Source: Sedimenticola sp. (GTDB lineage: Bacteria > Pseudomonadota > Gammaproteobacteria > Chromatiales > Chromatiaceae). Taken from it: a DNA stretch of 6,742 bases. Below are positions 4,072 to 6,742 of the stretch, piece by piece. A program made the translations under genes and the position numbers. The notes below the pieces were generated by a model that saw only the letters and a program-made list of their open reading frames with translations, searched no databases and was not told where the DNA came from. The stretch lies in assembly GCA_027041035.1 (NCBI GenBank), contig JALULB010000355.1, positions 1 to 6,742 on the forward strand, written 5' to 3'. Positions within the stretch are counted from its first letter, which is position 1, and every line of letters starts with the position of its first letter.

Positions 4072-5892
4072 CGGCTCGCCGCGTAAGGTCTCCAGGAATA
4101 TCTCGGTCGTGACGAGATTGGATAGTTCGGGTGGGAGCTGGGATCGGGCGGGCCGCGCAAGCTGCGTTGCCAACCACGAGGGGTTCACGATGCCGGCTTC
4201 GCTCAGGTGCCAGTGCCGAGCGGCTGGAACCATCCCAAGCAGTCCGAGATCGTTTACCCCCGGGATATTGAAGTTGGGTTTGCTCGGGTGAGAGAGAATC
4301 GCGCCCGGAAGTCGATTCCGCATGGCTCGGCGTAGCAGGGCCTTGGGTTCGTTATCAGGGTAGACGAGCAAGTCAGGTGGGGTGCGAAAGCCGAACTCGA
4401 TCAGGCTGCGGTGCATCAGCGGATGGCGGATATCCAGTTGGTGCCCGGCTGCGAACTGTTGGTTCGGCGCCATGCCATAGGTCGCGAACCAGTCCAGCGC
4501 GGTGAGCAGGCGGCTGCGCCGAATGCCGTTTTCGAGGCAAGACTGCTCCTTCATTGCAAGCATATCGTGATACACCTCATGCCAGGCAGGGTGTAGCCAC
4601 GCGGGTGGCTTGCGGAGCTGGTTGTAGATGTGTCGCGGCCATGAACCTTCCCGAGCCAGCGTCAGTTTGAAGGCGCGGCGCAGATTCGCGCCCGGGTTGC
4701 GCCGGCGGGTCCACTGGTTGCCTTTCCAGGCGGCCATGAAGGCTTCGATTCGCCTGCCGGACTTCCATATGTCTCCGAGATGGAACTGGCTGGGTTCAAA
4801 CCATTCATCGCCACCGATGCCCAGCAACAGGGTCCCGCAGCCCTGTTTATGAACGAAACGATAGAACGGCTCGTAATAATAGGCGTTTGGGGCGACGATA
4901 TAATCCAGCCTTTCGGTGAGCGTCCGAATAAAATCTGTATTACGAAAAGTCGAGACATCGAGTTTCTCGACCGCTACGCCGTGAAAGGTTTCATGCAAGC
5001 GGATGATCCGGCTTTCGTCACAGGTCTGTCCGGGGAATGTCTGGCTGAAGGCGCTTGTGCTTGCTGCTCGATGGCTGCCTTGTGCGGCCAGATGACGGAT
5101 CGTGCCCCACAGGCTGCCCGAGTCGAGGCCGCCACTGAGACTCAGGCCAGTATTCCCGCCGGGAATCGCGCGCTCGACCGCTTGATCGATCAGCATGCGG
5201 AGTTCAGCGGCGCGCTCGGCCTGATTTTGTTGGGAGGGCGCGATTGTCTCGGTGTCCGGCGGTTGCCATAGTGGCTGGATTGTCGCTCGTTTCTTGCCGG
5301 GCGCGAAGCGGTACAATCGTCCGGGCAGGATGCGAGAGATACCCTGGTAATAGGTTCTACCCGGCTGCGACAGGCTTTGGTTGAACAGCAGATACTCGAC
5401 GAGGGCGCCGCGATCGATGCTTGGGGTCTCACTGCTCAGGAGATGAAGCTGGCGGATATCGGTCGCGATACCCAGGTTGGCGTCACCGTGACGGTAATGC
5501 AGCGCGCGGATACCGTCGATCGAGGTGTAAACGCTCGTTACGCCGTCGGTGGTGCAGATGATGGTGGAGAACTCTCCATCCAGTCGGGCCAGGGATTCGG
5601 TGGGGAAGCGGGACAGGAAGCAGCCCAGGCGTTCGGCGTCCGATTTACCCTGGATGCCCGGGTCGATATCGCGCCAGTTCGCGATATAGCCGTCGACGGC
5701 GATAAGTCGCCCGCCCCGGCGGCAAAGGCTGGTCTCGCCGGCTTGATGCTGGATGGCCAGTTCCCGCCTGTCCATTCGGTGGCTGAGCACTGTTCCACGA
5801 AATGGAGTGGCCTCGGTCAAGTGTCGTAGCTTTTCGCTGATCGTGGATGATGGGAATTCGGTTGAATGGCGGAGAAATGTAATCGAACTCAC
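4069..5892 (-). CDS. Asparagine synthetase-like protein, probable lasso macrolactam synthetase (C protein)
   Basis: A 607-residue class-B asparagine-synthetase homologue. The N-terminal ~190 residues keep the glutaminase-like fold signature (VDGYIANW, LARLDGEFST) but the chain begins Met-Ser-Ser, so the nucleophilic Cys2 of a working glutaminase is absent. The synthetase domain has the ATP-pyrophosphatase loop SGGLDS (253-258), CDES (291-294) and LLLGIGGDEWF (355-365). Lasso cyclases such as McjC are AsnB homologues that adenylate an Asp/Glu side chain of the core and lack a functional glutaminase, which fits. GTG at 5892 is the start because an in-frame TAG lies 9 nt upstream and no other start codon intervenes; no clear ribosome binding site is seen. 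It lies 55 nt after the tautomerase gene and probably shares its transcript. An AsnB-like enzyme for surface polysaccharide is the alternative. Family is secure; the lasso role is inferred from the precursor-like gene facing it. Confidence 0.8.
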   Translation of the reverse strand: MSSITFLRHSTEFPSSTISEKLRHLTEATPFRGTVLSHRMDRRELAIQHQAGETSLCRRGGRLIAVDGYIANWRDIDPGIQGKSDAERLGCFLSRFPTESLARLDGEFSTIICTTDGVTSVYTSIDGIRALHYRHGDANLGIATDIRQLHLLSSETPSIDRGALVEYLLFNQSLSQPGRTYYQGISRILPGRLYRFAPGKKRATIQPLWQPPDTETIAPSQQNQAERAAELRMLIDQAVERAIPGGNTGLSLSGGLDSGSLWGTIRHLAAQGSHRAASTSAFSQTFPGQTCDESRIIRLHETFHGVAVEKLDVSTFRNTDFIRTLTERLDYIVAPNAYYYEPFYRFVHKQGCGTLLLGIGGDEWFEPSQFHLGDIWKSGRRIEAFMAAWKGNQWTRRRNPGANLRRAFKLTLAREGSWPRHIYNQLRKPPAWLHPAWHEVYHDMLAMKEQSCLENGIRRSRLLTALDWFATYGMAPNQQFAAGHQLDIRHPLMHRSLIEFGFRTPPDLLVYPDNEPKALLRRAMRNRLPGAILSHPSKPNFNIPGVNDLGLLGMVPAARHWHLSEAGIVNPSWLATQLARPARSQLPPELSNLVTTEIFLETLRGEP

Positions 5893-5947
5893 GACGGCGC
5901 GCTATTCAACCGGGTTGGGCAAGATTCGCCGAAGGCGCGGATTATCT

Positions 5948-6292
5948 TCAGAAGGTCGCACCGTTCCACCCCCACATATGGCGCGGAGGCGAAGAGAACT
6001 CGATATAGATCCGCGCGGCTGGTACGCCGAGCCGATCGGAAATGATGTCGGATAACTGGGCCGAAAAGCGTTTGGTGTCCTCTTCCGGCAGGCCGAGACT
6101 TTTCAACTCGACATAAGCCAGTGGTTCAGCGCTACCGGCAAACAGCATGTTTCGGTTGATCGTCAGGTTGACCATGACGTACTGCTCCGGTTTGCCCAGC
6201 GTCTCGGCTACCGTGGTTGAAAGCATGGCGAGGAATGCGTCGCGGTCGGTGTCGTCCAGGGGACGGTTCGTTGTAAGCTGTATCAGTGGCAT
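5948..6292 (-). CDS. Phenylpyruvate tautomerase / MIF-family protein
   Basis: A 114-residue protein, the standard length of macrophage-migration-inhibitory-factor homologues, with Pro as the second residue: after Met removal this is the catalytic N-terminal proline of the tautomerase superfamily. Other family marks are TLGKPEQYVMVNL (compare the GKPPQYIAV block of MIF), MLFAGSAEPLAYVEL (compare FGGSSEPCALCSL), ARIYIEF and the C-terminal WGWNGATF. Members form trimers and interconvert keto and enol forms of phenylpyruvate-like compounds; the physiological substrate in bacteria is usually unknown. It starts 12 nt after the preceding minus-strand gene, with GGAA about 6 nt before the ATG, and 55 nt before the cyclase-like gene, so an operon is likely. 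A role in peptide maturation has no direct support. Confidence 0.9.
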   Translation of the reverse strand: MPLIQLTTNRPLDDTDRDAFLAMLSTTVAETLGKPEQYVMVNLTINRNMLFAGSAEPLAYVELKSLGLPEEDTKRFSAQLSDIISDRLGVPAARIYIEFSSPPRHMWGWNGATF

Positions 6293-6304
6293 GAGCGTTC
6301 CGCG

Positions 6305-6742
6305 CTAGTTGCAGTAGGTCTTTATCTGTTCTCTGGCCTTGGTGATCATCTGTTGGCGTTCTTCCTCGCTCGGACGATAATAGTTTCCATCACTGCCCTT
6401 GATGCGCCTTCGGCCAAGGGACTCCAGGCCTTTCAGATTATGTGTCGCGGCAGTGCAGTTGGCTTTCCGGATCTCGGCTTCGGCGGGCTGTCCGGCCAGG
6501 TTTTTCGCGGCCAGCGCGCCAAGATGCGCCGCCACCTGCCATTCACCGCGATGGCCGGGCAGGCCGTCCAGATGGTCCTGGCGGCAGGTGAAGAACACCG
6601 GTAACCCGAGGCCGTGGGCGAAGCCGGCTTCGTAGTAGACACCGCCGCGGTGGCCCGTGTAGTCGGCAACCACGAAACGACTGCGGCGGACCTCTGCGAT
6701 GATGCGGTCGTCGATCTTGCCTCCGTGCTCCAAGTCGTCCAC
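6305..6742 (-). CDS. Nucleoside 2-deoxyribosyltransferase-like protein, 5' end outside the window
   Basis: The visible 145 residues begin with HGGKIDDRIIAEVRRSRFVVADYTGHRGGVYYEAGFAHGLGLPVFFTC (split here by family blocks: KIDDRI, SRFVVADYTG, VYYEAGFA). This is the nucleotide-binding/catalytic part of nucleoside 2-deoxyribosyltransferase-like proteins, with the Glu of YYEAG as the likely active-site residue. The N terminus lies beyond the window edge; the GTG at 6742 is probably an internal Val. After CRQDHLDGL the usual short strand-helix ending of the family is not recognisable. About 80 unfamiliar residues follow instead, with helix-turn-like AEIRKANCTAATHNLKGLE and the ending SDGNYYRPSEEERQQMI...YCN. 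This could be an extra domain such as a winged helix, or a divergent ending. It is first in a close-packed minus-strand group with the tautomerase and cyclase-like genes. Confidence 0.7.
   Translation of the reverse strand: MDDLEHGGKIDDRIIAEVRRSRFVVADYTGHRGGVYYEAGFAHGLGLPVFFTCRQDHLDGLPGHRGEWQVAAHLGALAAKNLAGQPAEAEIRKANCTAATHNLKGLESLGRRRIKGSDGNYYRPSEEERQQMITKAREQIKTYCN

Noticed and set aside
3903..4160. 85-codon minus-strand frame across the right repeat
   Set aside because: It overlaps the end of the cyclase-like gene and the terminator. The peptide-like section is reported as a property of the repeat, not as a gene.
4780..5271. 163-codon plus-strand frame opposite the AsnB-like gene
   Set aside because: Antisense to the conserved SGGLDS and GGDE regions; no motif of its own.
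1..6742. CRISPR arrays, tRNA or rRNA genes, insertion sequences
   Set aside because: No regularly spaced repeats, cloverleaf sequences, rRNA-like conserved stretches or transposase-like proteins were seen on either strand.

Overview
The window (moderately high G+C, with an AT-rich dip near 2720-2955) looks like a Gram-negative proteobacterium. RmuC and a σ54-type promoter in front of a PEP-CTERM-anchored secreted protein point to a gamma- or betaproteobacterium; this is inference, and the genus cannot be named from the sequence.

Layout. Left (1-1551): complete rmuC on the plus strand. Middle (1552-3925): an HPr-kinase-like P-loop kinase (+), an AT-rich intergenic region with a −24/−12 promoter candidate, a PEP-CTERM protein (+), and a previously unlisted 54-codon gene (3701-3865, +) that reads as a lasso-peptide-type precursor: a YxxPxV leader motif, a Gly-Gly core start and an Asp at core position 7. 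A strong hairpin with A/T tracts on both sides follows it and can end transcription in both directions. Right (4069-6742), all minus strand and tightly spaced: a nucleoside-2-deoxyribosyltransferase-like protein (5' end outside the window), a MIF/phenylpyruvate-tautomerase-like protein, and an asparagine-synthetase homologue that keeps the ATP-binding SGGLDS motif but lacks the N-terminal catalytic Cys, as expected for a lasso macrolactam synthetase.

How they may work together. A precursor, a cyclase-like AsnB homologue and an HprK-like kinase within 4.2 kb resemble the A, C and K parts of a lasso-peptide (paeninodin-like) pathway. The layout is unusual: precursor and cyclase converge, a PEP-CTERM gene sits between kinase and precursor, and no RRE/PqqD-like B1, transglutaminase-like B2 or exporter is visible. 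The pathway assignment is therefore an inference.

A second result is a pair of ~102-nt imperfect repeats (about 74% identical over ungapped columns) in inverted orientation. One begins exactly at the rmuC stop codon, the other exactly at the cyclase stop codon, both with TAGTGA. They bracket the kinase / PEP-CTERM / precursor segment and may be a dispersed element, a structured RNA, or the ends of a mobile cassette.
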